From Frateuria flava (lineage in GTDB: Bacteria; Pseudomonadota; Gammaproteobacteria; Xanthomonadales; Rhodanobacteraceae), in NCBI RefSeq assembly GCF_017837635.1, contig NZ_JAGJRS010000022.1, positions 62,001-126,000 of the forward strand: a stretch of 64,000 nucleotides of DNA, in the 5' to 3' direction. Made by a program: the position numbers and the translations under genes. Shown here piece by piece: positions 35,999-44,614 of this stretch. The notes under the pieces are model-generated. The model had not been told where the DNA came from, did not search any database, and saw only the letters and a program-made list of their open reading frames with translations. Position 1 is the first letter of the stretch. Each line of letters begins with the position of its first letter.

Positions 35999-36559
35999 GT
36001 GAACTCCAGTGTCGACGTGACGCGACTGCTGCATTCGGCGCAGGCGGGCGATACCGCCGCGCTGGAGGAAGCACTGCGCCAGATGTACGCGGCGCTGCAC
36101 CGGCTGGCCGGCGCGCAGCTGCGCCGCAACACCAGCGAGCGCACGCTGAGCGCCACGGCGCTGGTCAATGAGGCCTATCTGAAGGTGTTCGGCGGCAACT
36201 GCCCGCCGCAATGGGAAAGTCGCGGTCACCTGCTCGGCGTCGCAGCCCGGGCAATGCGCGAGGTGCTGGTCGATTCGGCCCGGCGCCGCCAGGCGGCCAA
36301 GCGCCCGCAGGACTGCGATCGCATCGAGCTGTCGGAGATCTCCGGTTCGCTCAAGCCGGACATCGACTACGTGGGTCTGCTCGATGCCCTGGACGCGCTC
36401 GAACAGATCGACCCGCGCCAGGCCAGCATCGTCTCCATGCGCTTCTTTGTCGGCCTGAGCGCCGAGCAGATCGCCGCCGCGTTGGGCATTTCCGCCACCA
36501 CGGTACAGCGCGAGTGGCGCCTGGCCCGCGCCTGGCTGCAGCGCGAGCTGCAGGCCTGA
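35999..36559 (+). CDS. ECF-family sigma factor (PF07638-like), next to the T6SS
   Basis: 186 residues. Region 2 includes LSATALVNEAYLKVFG and the basic AARAMREVLVDSARRRQAAKR; region 4 has LDALEQIDPRQASIVSMRFFVGLSAEQIAAALG followed by a recognition helix ISATTVQREWRLARAWLQREL, read as overlapping segments. This is the ECF subtype that in other bacteria works with Ser/Thr kinases. In Xanthomonas citri an ECF43 sigma (EcfK) activated by kinase PknS switches on T6SS genes; the position 375 bp ahead of tssB suggests the same job here, by analogy. Start GTG (35999) with GGAAGGG upstream. No kinase is in the window. Confidence 0.8.
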   Translation: MNSSVDVTRLLHSAQAGDTAALEEALRQMYAALHRLAGAQLRRNTSERTLSATALVNEAYLKVFGGNCPPQWESRGHLLGVAARAMREVLVDSARRRQAAKRPQDCDRIELSEISGSLKPDIDYVGLLDALDALEQIDPRQASIVSMRFFVGLSAEQIAAALGISATTVQREWRLARAWLQRELQA

Positions 36560-36934
36560 GCCGGCACGCAAGCCGACCAGCTCTTCCCGGCGGGAGTCAC
36601 CGCCAGCGCCACTCCTCATTGGGTCAGGCATTGCCCTGAATGGGCCCTCGCGGCATGGCGTGTTCGTCAGGTGAACGGGACCTGAACGACACGTTCATCT
36701 CCGTGGCCGATCCGTGAAGACCTCCACGCACTAGAACAGTGGGAAGGCGTTAGTCCGCCCTTTGCCGCGTGCGTCCAAGCGAACCGAGCGAAACGATTCC
36801 ATCGTTGCGCGGTGTCCGTGTCGGCTGCCGCGCGCGGTCCGGGACGTGCGCTCGCCTGCGCCGCACATCCGCGGACGTGCCCTCAAGGCGTCGCGTTCCA
36901 ACCGGAAGACCTCAAGCCCCAGGAGACAGCCGCA
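36560..36934 (+). promoter_or_regulatory. Long leader/promoter region of the T6SS operon with TGAACG repeats
   Basis: 375 bp without a gene. TGAACG-ACA-CGTTCA (36683-36697) is a perfect 6-bp inverted repeat, with a further TGAACG at 36672-36677 and TGTTCG at 36661-36666, so four half-sites in 37 bp. The T6SS promoter should lie here; no clear sigma70 boxes are seen, which would fit use of the ECF sigma. Which protein reads the repeats is unknown. Confidence 0.4.
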
Positions 36935-37441
36935 ATGGCCAAGCAAAGCAGTCAGAAGTTCATCGCGCGCAACCGCGCGCCGCGGGTGCAGATCGAGTAC
37001 GACGTCGAGGTCTACGGCGCACAGAAGAAGGTCCAGGTGCCGTTCGTGATGGGCGTGATGTCCGATCTGTCCGGCGCCAACAACGCCGAGCTGCCGCCGA
37101 TCGAGGATCGCAAGGCGCTGGAAATCGACGTCGACAACTTTGACAACCGCCTGCAGTCGATGAAGCCGCGCGTTTCGTTCGCGGTGCCCAACACGCTCAC
37201 CGGCGAGGGCAACCTGAACGTGGACATCACGTTCGAGAGCATGGATGACTTCTCGCCCGCCGCGGTGGCGCGCAAGGTCGCCCCGGTCGCCAAGTTGCTG
37301 GAGGCCCGCACCCAGCTGGCCAACCTCAATACCTACATGGACGGCAAGGCCGGTGCGGAGAAGCTGATCGCCCAGGCGATCAACGACCCGGCCCTGCTGC
37401 AGTCGCTGGTTTCGGCCGCCAAGCCTTCCGACGCGGAGTAA
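36935..37441 (+). CDS. tssB: T6SS contractile sheath small subunit TssB
   Basis: 168 residues. TssB and TssC form the cytoplasmic sheath that contracts to fire the Hcp tube. The family core reads VQIEYDVEVYGAQKKVQVPFVMGVMSDLSG, FVTNFDN-like DVDNFDNRLQSMKPRV and TFESMDDFSPAAVARKV, given here in order. The ATG at 36935, after AGGAGA (36921-36926), is chosen; the longer frame to 36812 lacks similarity. First structural gene, 6 bp before tssC. Confidence 0.96.
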   Translation: MAKQSSQKFIARNRAPRVQIEYDVEVYGAQKKVQVPFVMGVMSDLSGANNAELPPIEDRKALEIDVDNFDNRLQSMKPRVSFAVPNTLTGEGNLNVDITFESMDDFSPAAVARKVAPVAKLLEARTQLANLNTYMDGKAGAEKLIAQAINDPALLQSLVSAAKPSDAE

Positions 37442-37447
37442 GCACAC

Positions 37448-38938
37448 ATGTCCACCGAAACCGTTGCCGAGCGCGGCCAAGCCACCGAAACCCTCGAAGC
37501 CGGCGATTTCGCCGCGCTGCTGAGTCGCGAATTCAAGCCCAAGAGCGACCGCGCCAAGGAAGAAGTCGAGTCGGCCGTCCGCACGCTGGCCGAGCAGGTG
37601 CTGAGCAAGTCGGACATCGTCTCCGAAGACGTCGCGCAGACGATCAACGCCTACATCGCCGAGATCGACCGCAAGCTCAGCGAGCAGGTCAACCTGATCA
37701 TGCACCACGCCGACTTCCAGAAGCTGGAAAGCGCCTGGCGCGGCCTGCATTACCTGATCAACAACACCGAGACGGATCAGCAGCTGAAGATCCGCGTCAT
37801 GAACATCTCCAAGAAGGAGCTGGGCAAGACGCTCAAGCGCTACAAGGGCACCGCCTGGGACCAGAGCCCGATCTTCAAGAAGATGTACGAAGAGGAATAC
37901 GGCCAGCTCGGCGGCGAGCCGTACGGTTGCCTGGTCGGCGACTACTACTTCGACCACAGCCCGCAGGATGTCGAGCTGCTGGGCGGCATCGCGCAGGTGG
38001 CAGCCGCTGCCCACGCGCCGTTCCTGGCCGCGGCCAACTCCTCCCTGATGGGCATGGAGAGCTGGAACGAGCTGTCCAACCCGCGCGACCTGTCCAAGAT
38101 CTTCTCGACCCCCGATTACGCCTCCTGGCGTTCGCTGCGTGAATCGGAGGACGCCAAGTACCTGGGCCTGGCGATGCCGCGCACGCTCTCGCGTCTGCCT
38201 TACGGCGCCGCCACCAACCCGGTGGAGGAGTTCGACTTCGAGGAAGACACCGCCGGTGCGGATTCGTCCAAGTACACCTGGCAGAACGCCGCCTATGCCA
38301 TGGCGGTGAACATCAACCGTTCGTTCAAGACGTACGGCTGGTGCTCGCGCATCCGTGGCATCGAGTCCGGTGGCGCAGTGGAAGGCCTGCCCGTACACGC
38401 CTTCCCGAGCGACGACGGTGGCGTGGACATGAAGTGCCCGACCGAAATCGCCATTACCGACCGCCGCTCGGCGGAACTGGACAAGATGGGCCTGATGCCG
38501 CTGGTGCATCGGAAGAACTCGGACATGGCCGCCTTCATCAGCGCCCAGTCGCTGGCCAAGCCGGAGGAATACGACGATCCGGACGCCACCGCCAACGCCG
38601 CGTTGGCCGCGCGCCTGCCGTACATGTTCGCCTGCTGCCGCTTCGCGCATTACCTCAAGTGCATCGTGCGCGACAAGATCGGTTCGTTCAGCAGCCGCGA
38701 GCAGATCGAAAAGTGGCTGACCAACTGGATCCTCAACTATGTCGATGGCGACCCGGCCAACTCCAGCGAGGAGTACAAGGCCAGCCACCCGCTGGCCTCG
38801 GCGGAGGTGGTGGTCGAGGAAGTCGAGGGTGCGCCGGGCTATTACAGCTCCAAGTTCTTCCTCAAGCCCCACTACCAGCTCGAGGGACTGACGGTCTCGC
38901 TGCGCCTGGTATCGCGTTTGCCTTCCGAGAAGGCCTGA
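37448..38938 (+). CDS. tssC: T6SS contractile sheath large subunit TssC
   Basis: 496 residues, typical length. Conserved: ADFQKLESAWRGLHYLI, RVMNISKKEL, DYYFDHSPQDVELLGGIAQVAAAAHAPF, RGIESGGAVEGLPVH and the C-terminal AEVVVEEVEGAPGYYSSKFFLKPHYQLEGL, all cited in sequence order. It forms the sheath with TssB and its N-terminal helix is the target for ClpV during recycling. A 107-bp spacer containing a hairpin separates it from hcp. Confidence 0.97.
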   Translation: MSTETVAERGQATETLEAGDFAALLSREFKPKSDRAKEEVESAVRTLAEQVLSKSDIVSEDVAQTINAYIAEIDRKLSEQVNLIMHHADFQKLESAWRGLHYLINNTETDQQLKIRVMNISKKELGKTLKRYKGTAWDQSPIFKKMYEEEYGQLGGEPYGCLVGDYYFDHSPQDVELLGGIAQVAAAAHAPFLAAANSSLMGMESWNELSNPRDLSKIFSTPDYASWRSLRESEDAKYLGLAMPRTLSRLPYGAATNPVEEFDFEEDTAGADSSKYTWQNAAYAMAVNINRSFKTYGWCSRIRGIESGGAVEGLPVHAFPSDDGGVDMKCPTEIAITDRRSAELDKMGLMPLVHRKNSDMAAFISAQSLAKPEEYDDPDATANAALAARLPYMFACCRFAHYLKCIVRDKIGSFSSREQIEKWLTNWILNYVDGDPANSSEEYKASHPLASAEVVVEEVEGAPGYYSSKFFLKPHYQLEGLTVSLRLVSRLPSEKA

Positions 38939-38974
38939 GGCCTAAAAGCCTCGGGCGCCCGGGCGGCGGCCTTG

Positions 38975-39000
38975 GGTGCGCGGCAGGTCCGCCGCGCACC
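38975..39000 (+). other. Hairpin between tssC and hcp
   Basis: A perfect 10-bp stem, GGTGCGCGGC (38975-38984) and GCCGCGCACC (38991-39000), loop AGGTCC, with no T-tract. It is 45 bp before hcp; likely an mRNA processing or stabilising element that helps hcp reach higher levels, rather than a terminator. Confidence 0.5.
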
Positions 39001-39045
39001 AGAAGCACATCCCGTTCCATCAAGTCACCTTAAGGAGTCTGTTTC

Positions 39046-39543
39046 ATGGCATTCGACATGCATCTCAAGTTCGAGGGCGGCTCGGTCAAAGTCGAGGGTA
39101 GCTCCCTCCACAAGAAGCACGCCAAGGAAGTGCCGGTGCTGGCCTGGTCCTGGGGCGCCAGCAACAGCGCCGACCTGCACAACAGCAAGACCGGCGGCGG
39201 CGGCAAGGCCCACGTGCAGGATCTCTCCATCACCAAGTACGTCGACAGCAGCTCGCACGCGCTGCTGCAGGCCTGCTGCACCGGCGCACGACTGGAGAAG
39301 GCCACGCTTTCGGTGACCAACGCCACCGGCGAGCAGACCGACTACCTCACCATCGAGCTGAGCGAAGGCGTGATGATCACGTCGGTGTCCACCGGCGGTT
39401 CCGGCGGCGAGGATCGGCTGACCGAGAACATCACGGTGCACTTCGGCAAGTTCGCCTACAAGTATCAGCCCCAGAAGCCCGACGGCTCGGCGGACGGTGC
39501 GGCCAAGCCGTTCACCTACAACATGCAGGAAGTGTCGGCCTAA
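39046..39543 (+). CDS. hcp: T6SS inner tube protein Hcp (TssD)
   Basis: 165 residues. Hcp hexamers stack to form the tube and carry small cargo. Typical motifs: MHLKFEGGSVKVEGSSL, VLAWSWGASN, KAHVQDLSITKYVDSSSHALLQAC and TENITVHFGKFAYKYQPQ. An ideal ribosome site (TTAAGGAG, 39029-39036) precedes the start, consistent with strong expression. tagJ and tssE follow, the order seen in the Pseudomonas H1 cluster. Confidence 0.97.
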   Translation: MAFDMHLKFEGGSVKVEGSSLHKKHAKEVPVLAWSWGASNSADLHNSKTGGGGKAHVQDLSITKYVDSSSHALLQACCTGARLEKATLSVTNATGEQTDYLTIELSEGVMITSVSTGGSGGEDRLTENITVHFGKFAYKYQPQKPDGSADGAAKPFTYNMQEVSA

Positions 39544-39579
39544 CCGACCGGCACGGGGCGCGCACCTGGGGAGTACACG

Positions 39580-40371
39580 ATGGGCATCACAGCAGATGGC
39601 CTGCTCAAGGCAGGCCAGGTCGAAGAGGCCCGGCAGGCGCTGGTGGCCCAGGTGCGCAAGGATCCTGGCGATGCACGCGCCAGGGTCTTCCTGTTCCAGT
39701 TGTTGGCCGTACTGGGGCAATGGCGGCGGGCCGGCGAACAGCTCGTCGCCAGCCGCGAGCTGGATCCGACCAACGTGTTGCTGGCACAGACCTACGGTGT
39801 GCTCGCGCGGGCCGAGATCGATCGCGCGGCAGTGTTCGCCGGTCGGCACCTTCCTACCGTGGTGGGTGAACCGGTCGCCTGGCTGGCGCAACTGCTGCAG
39901 GCCCTGAAGCTTTCGCTCGATGGCAACATCGCCGCTGCGGCGAAAATGCGTACGCAGGCGCTGGAGGAAGCGCCCGCGATCGCCGGTCGCATCGACGACA
40001 TTCCCTTCGAATGGATCGCCGACGGGGACATGCGCTTCGGACCCTGCCTGGAAGCGGTGATCAACACCGGCTACGTCTGGGTACCGATGGCGCAGCTCAA
40101 GGAGATCCGTTTCGAGGCGCCCAGCGACCTGCGCGACATGGTGTGGCTGCCGGCCGAACTGGTGTGGCGCCATGGCGGGCGCACGGTCGGGTTCGTGCCG
40201 GTGCGTTACCCGGGCAGCGAGTGCAGCGAAGAGGGCGAATTGCTGTTGGCGAGGCGCACCGAATGGCAAGCAGTCGGCGACGGGGAGTACGTCGGGCTGG
40301 GCCAGCGGATGTTTGCCACTGACGCCGGCGAGCATTCATTGCTGGATACGCGCCTGATCTGTTTCGACTAG
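39580..40371 (+). CDS. tagJ: T6SS accessory protein TagJ (ImpE family)
   Basis: 263 residues. The N-terminal half is tetratricopeptide-like (LKAGQVEEARQALVAQVRKDP, FQLLAVLGQWRRAGEQL); the C-terminal half is the ImpE domain (MRFGPCLEAVINTGYVWVPMAQLKEIRFEAP, DLVW-type MVWLPAELVWRHGG, FVPVRYPGS). In Pseudomonas TagJ1 binds the sheath protein TssB and modulates ClpV recruitment. It lies between hcp and tssE, the conserved place for the accessory gene in this T6SS subtype. Confidence 0.92.
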   Translation: MGITADGLLKAGQVEEARQALVAQVRKDPGDARARVFLFQLLAVLGQWRRAGEQLVASRELDPTNVLLAQTYGVLARAEIDRAAVFAGRHLPTVVGEPVAWLAQLLQALKLSLDGNIAAAAKMRTQALEEAPAIAGRIDDIPFEWIADGDMRFGPCLEAVINTGYVWVPMAQLKEIRFEAPSDLRDMVWLPAELVWRHGGRTVGFVPVRYPGSECSEEGELLLARRTEWQAVGDGEYVGLGQRMFATDAGEHSLLDTRLICFD

Positions 40372-40389
40372 GCCTTCGGGGAACGCGTC

Positions 40390-40893
40390 GTGGCCGAACT
40401 CACCACCCAGGAGCGCCTGCAGCCCTCGCTGCTCGATCGGTTGACCGACGACGAGCCGGGCAAGGCCGAAGAGAGTCGCGAGAAACGGGTGATCTCGGCG
40501 AACCGGTTGCGCGATTGCGTTTCCCGGGACATTTCCTGGCTGCTCAACTGCGTGAACCTCGGTACCAGCGTGCCCCTGGACGACTATCCGGACGTTGCCC
40601 GCTCGGTTCTCAATTTCGGCATTCCCGACCTTACCGGCGCGGCGCTTTCCGGCGTCGACGCCGACGCGCTGCAGCGGTTGATTCGCGAAGCGATCCTGGC
40701 GTTCGAGCCGCGGCTGACGGCAAGCACGCTGCAAATCTCGGTCAAGGTCGATGACCAGCGCATGGATGGCCAGTCGCTGACCTTCCACATCGACTCGCAG
40801 ATGTGGGCCCAGCCGATCCCGCTGAACCTCTACCTCAAGACCGAGGTGGACCTGGAGACGGGCAATTTCCGTGTCTCCGAAAGCTTCGGTTAG
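40390..40893 (+). CDS. tssE: T6SS baseplate protein TssE (gp25-like)
   Basis: 167 residues. A phage gp25-type wedge protein at the baseplate, which nucleates sheath assembly. Seen: LQPSLLDRLTDDEP at the start, SVLNFGIPDLTG, LIREAILAFEPRL and a C-terminal LKTEVDLETGNF with the conserved E. A GTG start (40390) is used, 18 bp after tagJ. tssF follows 6 bp later. Confidence 0.93.
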   Translation: MAELTTQERLQPSLLDRLTDDEPGKAEESREKRVISANRLRDCVSRDISWLLNCVNLGTSVPLDDYPDVARSVLNFGIPDLTGAALSGVDADALQRLIREAILAFEPRLTASTLQISVKVDDQRMDGQSLTFHIDSQMWAQPIPLNLYLKTEVDLETGNFRVSESFG

Positions 40894-40899
40894 GACACC

Positions 40900-42783
40900 A
40901 TGAATCCCCACCTCCTGCGCTACTACAACCGGGAACTGCAGCACGTCCGTGAGATGGGCGCGGAGTTCGCGCGCGAGTATCCGAAGATCGCCGGACGCCT
41001 GGGCATGGAAGGCTTCGAGTGCGCCGACCCCTACGTCGAGCGCCTGCTTGAGGGTTTCGCCTTCCTCGCCGCGCGGGTGCAGCTGAAGCTGGATGCGCAG
41101 CAGCCGGTGTTCACCCAGCACCTGATGGAGATGGTCTACCCGCACTACCTGGCACCGGTGCCCTCGATGGCGGTGGTGGAGTTGGCCGCGGACCTCAAGG
41201 ACAGCGCGCTGGCCGCCGGCCACCGCGTACCGCGTGATACCGCACTGCGCAGCCTGATCGGCCGGGACGAGCGCACCGCCTGCGAATACCGCACAGCGCA
41301 CGACGTCACGCTTTGGCCATTGCGGATCACCGAGGCCAAGTATTTCGACACGCCCGCGGCGATCGCCGCGGCGGGCGTGGAGATTCCTGCCGACGGCAGC
41401 GTGCGCGCGGGACTGCGTCTGAAGCTCGCCGTCACCGCAGGCGCCCAGGCCTGCGAGCTCGCGCTGGATGAGCTACCGGTGTTCATCGCCGGCGCCGACG
41501 AGCTACCCAAGCGGCTATACGAGCAACTGCTCGGCAACGCCGTCTCGGTGGTGGTGCGCGGCAAGGACGGCTCAGGCATGCGCAGCACCGTGCTGCCGGC
41601 AAACAGCATCCACCCCAAGGGATTCGACGACGCCGAGGCAATGATTCCCTACAGCGGTCGCTCGTTCAGCGGCTACCGGCTGCTGCAGGAGTACTTCGCC
41701 TGCCCTGAGCGCTACCTGTTTGCGGTGTTCACCGGCTTGCGCCAGGCGCTGTCCCGGGCACAGGGGAGCGAGTTCGAGATCGTGGTGCTGTTCGACCGCG
41801 GCGTGAGCCGCCTCCACAACGCGGTGGATGCAGGCAACTTCCGCCTGTTCTGCACCCCGGCAGTGAACCTGTTCCCGCGGCGCGCCGATCGCATCCATTT
41901 GCAGCAGGGCAAGGCGGAATACCACGTGCTGGCCGACCGCACGCGGCCGATGGATTTCGAGATCCACTCGATCGGCCAGGTCGAAGGCTTCGGCGACAGC
42001 CAGGAGCCCGAACAACGGTTCCAGCCGTTCTACGGCTGCGACGAGCGCAGCTGGCAGAGCAGCCACGGCGCCTTCTACACACTGCGCCGGGAGCCGCGCC
42101 AGCTGTCGTCGCGGCAGAAGTTGCAGGGTGCGCGATCGAGCTACGTCGGCAGCGAGCTGTTCATCGCTCTGGTCGACTCGAATGAGGCGCCTTACGCCAG
42201 CCGACTGCGACAGGTCGGCATGCAACTGATGTGCACCAATCGCGACCTGCCGCTGCAGATGCCGGTGGGCAAGGCCAATACCGACTTCACCATGGACGTC
42301 GGCGCGCCGGTCGAGTCGATACGCTGCGTGGCTGGCCCGACCAAGCCGCGCGCGTCGGTCGCCAGTGGGGAAACCGCCTGGCGGTTGGTCAGCCACCTGC
42401 AACTGAACTACGTCTCGCTGCTGGGCGAGGGTCATGCCGAAGGCGCTGCCGCGCTGCGCGAGATGCTGACGCTGTACTGCGACGAGTTCGATCCGGCCGC
42501 GCGCCGGCAGATCGACGGCATCAAGACGGTGACCTCGCAGTCGATCGTGCGGCGCATCCCGGTCCCCGGGCCGATCAGTTTCGGTCGCGGACTGGAGATC
42601 ACGCTCACTTGCGACGAGGGCGCCTTCGAGGGCACCGGCGCCTTCCTGCTCGGCTCGGTCATGCAACATTTCTTTGCGCGCTACGTTTCGATCAACTCCT
42701 TCACCGAGACGGTGCTGCGCACCCTCGAACGCAACGAGGTAGCCCGATGGCCGGCACGGCTGGGCACGCGCCAGACGCTGTAG
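40900..42783 (+). CDS. tssF: T6SS baseplate protein TssF
   Basis: 627 residues, typical. It forms the wedge with TssG, TssE and TssK. Signature at the N-terminus: LLRYYNRELQHVREMGAEFAREYPKIAGRLGM, and DPYVERLLEGFAFLAARVQLKLD; later LFCTPAVNLFPRRADRI and DFEIHSIGQVEGF, and close to the end the GxxxLxSVMQHFFARYVSINSF segment. It overlaps tssG by 37 bp, so the two are translationally coupled. Confidence 0.96.
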   Translation: MNPHLLRYYNRELQHVREMGAEFAREYPKIAGRLGMEGFECADPYVERLLEGFAFLAARVQLKLDAQQPVFTQHLMEMVYPHYLAPVPSMAVVELAADLKDSALAAGHRVPRDTALRSLIGRDERTACEYRTAHDVTLWPLRITEAKYFDTPAAIAAAGVEIPADGSVRAGLRLKLAVTAGAQACELALDELPVFIAGADELPKRLYEQLLGNAVSVVVRGKDGSGMRSTVLPANSIHPKGFDDAEAMIPYSGRSFSGYRLLQEYFACPERYLFAVFTGLRQALSRAQGSEFEIVVLFDRGVSRLHNAVDAGNFRLFCTPAVNLFPRRADRIHLQQGKAEYHVLADRTRPMDFEIHSIGQVEGFGDSQEPEQRFQPFYGCDERSWQSSHGAFYTLRREPRQLSSRQKLQGARSSYVGSELFIALVDSNEAPYASRLRQVGMQLMCTNRDLPLQMPVGKANTDFTMDVGAPVESIRCVAGPTKPRASVASGETAWRLVSHLQLNYVSLLGEGHAEGAAALREMLTLYCDEFDPAARRQIDGIKTVTSQSIVRRIPVPGPISFGRGLEITLTCDEGAFEGTGAFLLGSVMQHFFARYVSINSFTETVLRTLERNEVARWPARLGTRQTL

Positions 42784-43766
42784 TACTCGAGCGGGCGCTC
42801 GAGGCGCGGCCGGGCGACTTCGATTTTTTCGAGGCGATCCGGCAACTCGAATGCGCGCATCCGTCGCGGCCGCGGTTGGGCGAGTCGACCAAACCGTCGG
42901 AGGATTTCGTGCGGTTGTGCCAGACGCCGTCGCTGGCGTTCGCACCGCGCGCGATCGATCGCTACCAGCGCGCCACCGACGGGCGTCCGGCGCGCCTGCA
43001 CGCACTGTTCTTCGGCCTGTTCGGGGTCAATGCACCGTTGCCGCTGCACCTGACCGAGTACGCGCTCGACCGCGAACGCAATGCACGCGACACCACGCTG
43101 ACCGCGTTCGCCGACATTTTCCACCACCGCATGGCCAGCCTGCTGTACCGCACCTGGGCCAACGCCCAGCCCACCGTACAGGCCGACCGCCCGGCACAGG
43201 ACCGCTTCCGGCTCTACACCGGCGCGCTGGTCGGCATGGCCACCCCAGGCCTGCAGGGTCGCGATGCACTGCCGGACGACTACAAGCGCTACTTCGCCGG
43301 ACGCATGGTCGCACAGACGCGCAATGCCGAGGGCCTGCGCAGCCTGCTGCAGCACTTCTTTGCCATCCCCGTGCGGGTGATCGAGTTCGTGGCCGAGTGG
43401 ATGCGCCTGCCGCACGAAGCGTACCTGCGGCTGGGCCATTCGGTGGAGGTCGCCTGCCTGGGCCACACGACCGTCATCGGTGAAAGCGTGTGGGGCACGC
43501 AACAGCGCTTCCGGCTTCGCCTGGGACCGCTCTGCCGCAGGCAGTTCGAGCATTTCCTGCCGGGCGGCGCCGCGCTGACGCAGCTGGTGGCCAGTGTGCG
43601 CAGCTACGTCGGCGACGAGAAAGCCTGGGACGTACAACTGGTGCTCAAGCATGAAGAAGTTCCGGTTGCACGGCTGGGCCGAAGCGGACGCCTCGGGCTG
43701 AGCTTGTGGTTGGGAAAGCGCACCGGCACGAACGACAGCGACGATGTCGTGTTGCCGGTGAGCTAG
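42747..43766 (+). CDS. tssG: T6SS baseplate protein TssG
   Basis: 339 residues. Partner of TssF. Conserved stretches: DFDFFEAIRQLECAHP, RPARLHALFFGLFGVNAPLPLHLTEY, FADIFHHRMASLLYRTWA, ALVGMATPGLQGRDALPDD and LRSLLQHFFAIPVRVIEFV. The ATG at 42747 lies inside the tssF end; longer upstream reading is a shadow of tssF. The 92-bp gap after it leads into a cargo pair rather than straight into clpV. Confidence 0.94.
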   Translation: MAGTAGHAPDAVVLERALEARPGDFDFFEAIRQLECAHPSRPRLGESTKPSEDFVRLCQTPSLAFAPRAIDRYQRATDGRPARLHALFFGLFGVNAPLPLHLTEYALDRERNARDTTLTAFADIFHHRMASLLYRTWANAQPTVQADRPAQDRFRLYTGALVGMATPGLQGRDALPDDYKRYFAGRMVAQTRNAEGLRSLLQHFFAIPVRVIEFVAEWMRLPHEAYLRLGHSVEVACLGHTTVIGESVWGTQQRFRLRLGPLCRRQFEHFLPGGAALTQLVASVRSYVGDEKAWDVQLVLKHEEVPVARLGRSGRLGLSLWLGKRTGTNDSDDVVLPVS

Positions 43767-43858
43767 GGAAATCATAGCGGCGTGGCATCGTCGAACTGGA
43801 CGGCAGCTCGGCGAGCACCGCGCTAGGACCGGTGCTGCAAGAACAAGGAGAAGCGCTT

Positions 43859-44305
43859 ATGTCGAAGTGTCCCGCAAACCTGTGGAGGGCCATTCATACG
43901 AGCGAATTCCCGGACGGCCCCGTCGTCGACGACGAGCCAGTCCGAGGGATTCTCTATCCGACCTTCCAACGCAAGCAGATCGGCGTGCTTGCCAGCGGCA
44001 AGCCGAAATACCGAAAGCCGGACGTGACCATCGTGGAAGGATTGGTGCAGCCGGGCGGTGGCACCTCGCTTTTCGACAGGAAAAACGTCTTCAAGGGGAA
44101 AACGTGGCGGTATTTCCATATCCCCAAAGACACCCTGGTCGATCCCAATCTGGTTATCGTCGGCCCGGGCTACAACGAGGCCTTTGCAGCGAACCATTAC
44201 CAGATCGAGCCATGCAAGCCGATGTTTCCCGGCGTCCTGAAAGGGGCGCTGGACAATTTCGCCGGGGCCGCCCTGGCAAAGCTCTACGAAGACGCGCACA
44301 GCTAG
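43859..44305 (+). CDS. Tse2-like ADP-ribosyltransferase toxin, copy A
   Basis: 148 residues. It aligns by eye along its length with Tse2 of Pseudomonas aeruginosa: LWRAIH near the start (LYRAVF in Tse2), GGTSLFDR (67-74), YFHIPKDTLVDPNL, SYN-like GPGYNEAFAANHYQIEPCKPM and VLKGALDNF. Tse2 is a cytoplasm-acting toxin with an ADP-ribosyltransferase-like fold, exported through Hcp/VgrG1 and neutralised by Tsi2. A strong AAGGAG (43845-43850) precedes the ATG. GC is lower than in tssG. The next gene is a Tsi2-like immunity protein, 11 bp away. Activity is inferred from similarity recalled from memory. Confidence 0.82.
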   Translation: MSKCPANLWRAIHTSEFPDGPVVDDEPVRGILYPTFQRKQIGVLASGKPKYRKPDVTIVEGLVQPGGGTSLFDRKNVFKGKTWRYFHIPKDTLVDPNLVIVGPGYNEAFAANHYQIEPCKPMFPGVLKGALDNFAGAALAKLYEDAHS

Positions 44306-44316
44306 GAAACCGCGCC

Positions 44317-44538
44317 ATGACGATAAGCATCCACACATTGACCATGTCGGTACTGGCGGTGCAGGCCAGGATCGAAGAACTGCAGAACGGGATCGAACGC
44401 GCCGAGGACCCGGAGCTGTCCTGGCTCGAAGAGGACCTGCTGGCGTACTCCAGGGCGCAGACGGAACTGAAGCGGATGTACGTCGAGGAACAGCAGCGGT
44501 CCGACAACCTCGTTCCATACGAAGAACTGTTCGATTAG
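44317..44538 (+). CDS. Tsi2-like immunity protein, copy A
   Basis: 73 residues, acidic and helical. It resembles Tsi2 (77 residues), a helical dimer that blocks the Tse2 active site: TISIHTLTMSVLAVQARIEEL at the start against the LKPQTLMVAIQCVAARTREL region of Tsi2, then LEEDLLAYSRAQTELKRMYVE and LVPYEELFD at the end (Tsi2: LPPYDRLIEE). Placed directly after toxin A. It should protect against the cognate toxin only; protection against copy B is not predicted. Confidence 0.8.
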   Translation: MTISIHTLTMSVLAVQARIEELQNGIERAEDPELSWLEEDLLAYSRAQTELKRMYVEEQQRSDNLVPYEELFD

Positions 44539-44614
44539 CCCGGCTTCGCCGAAATCTTTCAACGCATCCGATTCCATGTTCCCGCGAGGGAACCTCCAAC
44601 CTTGGGAAAGTGTC

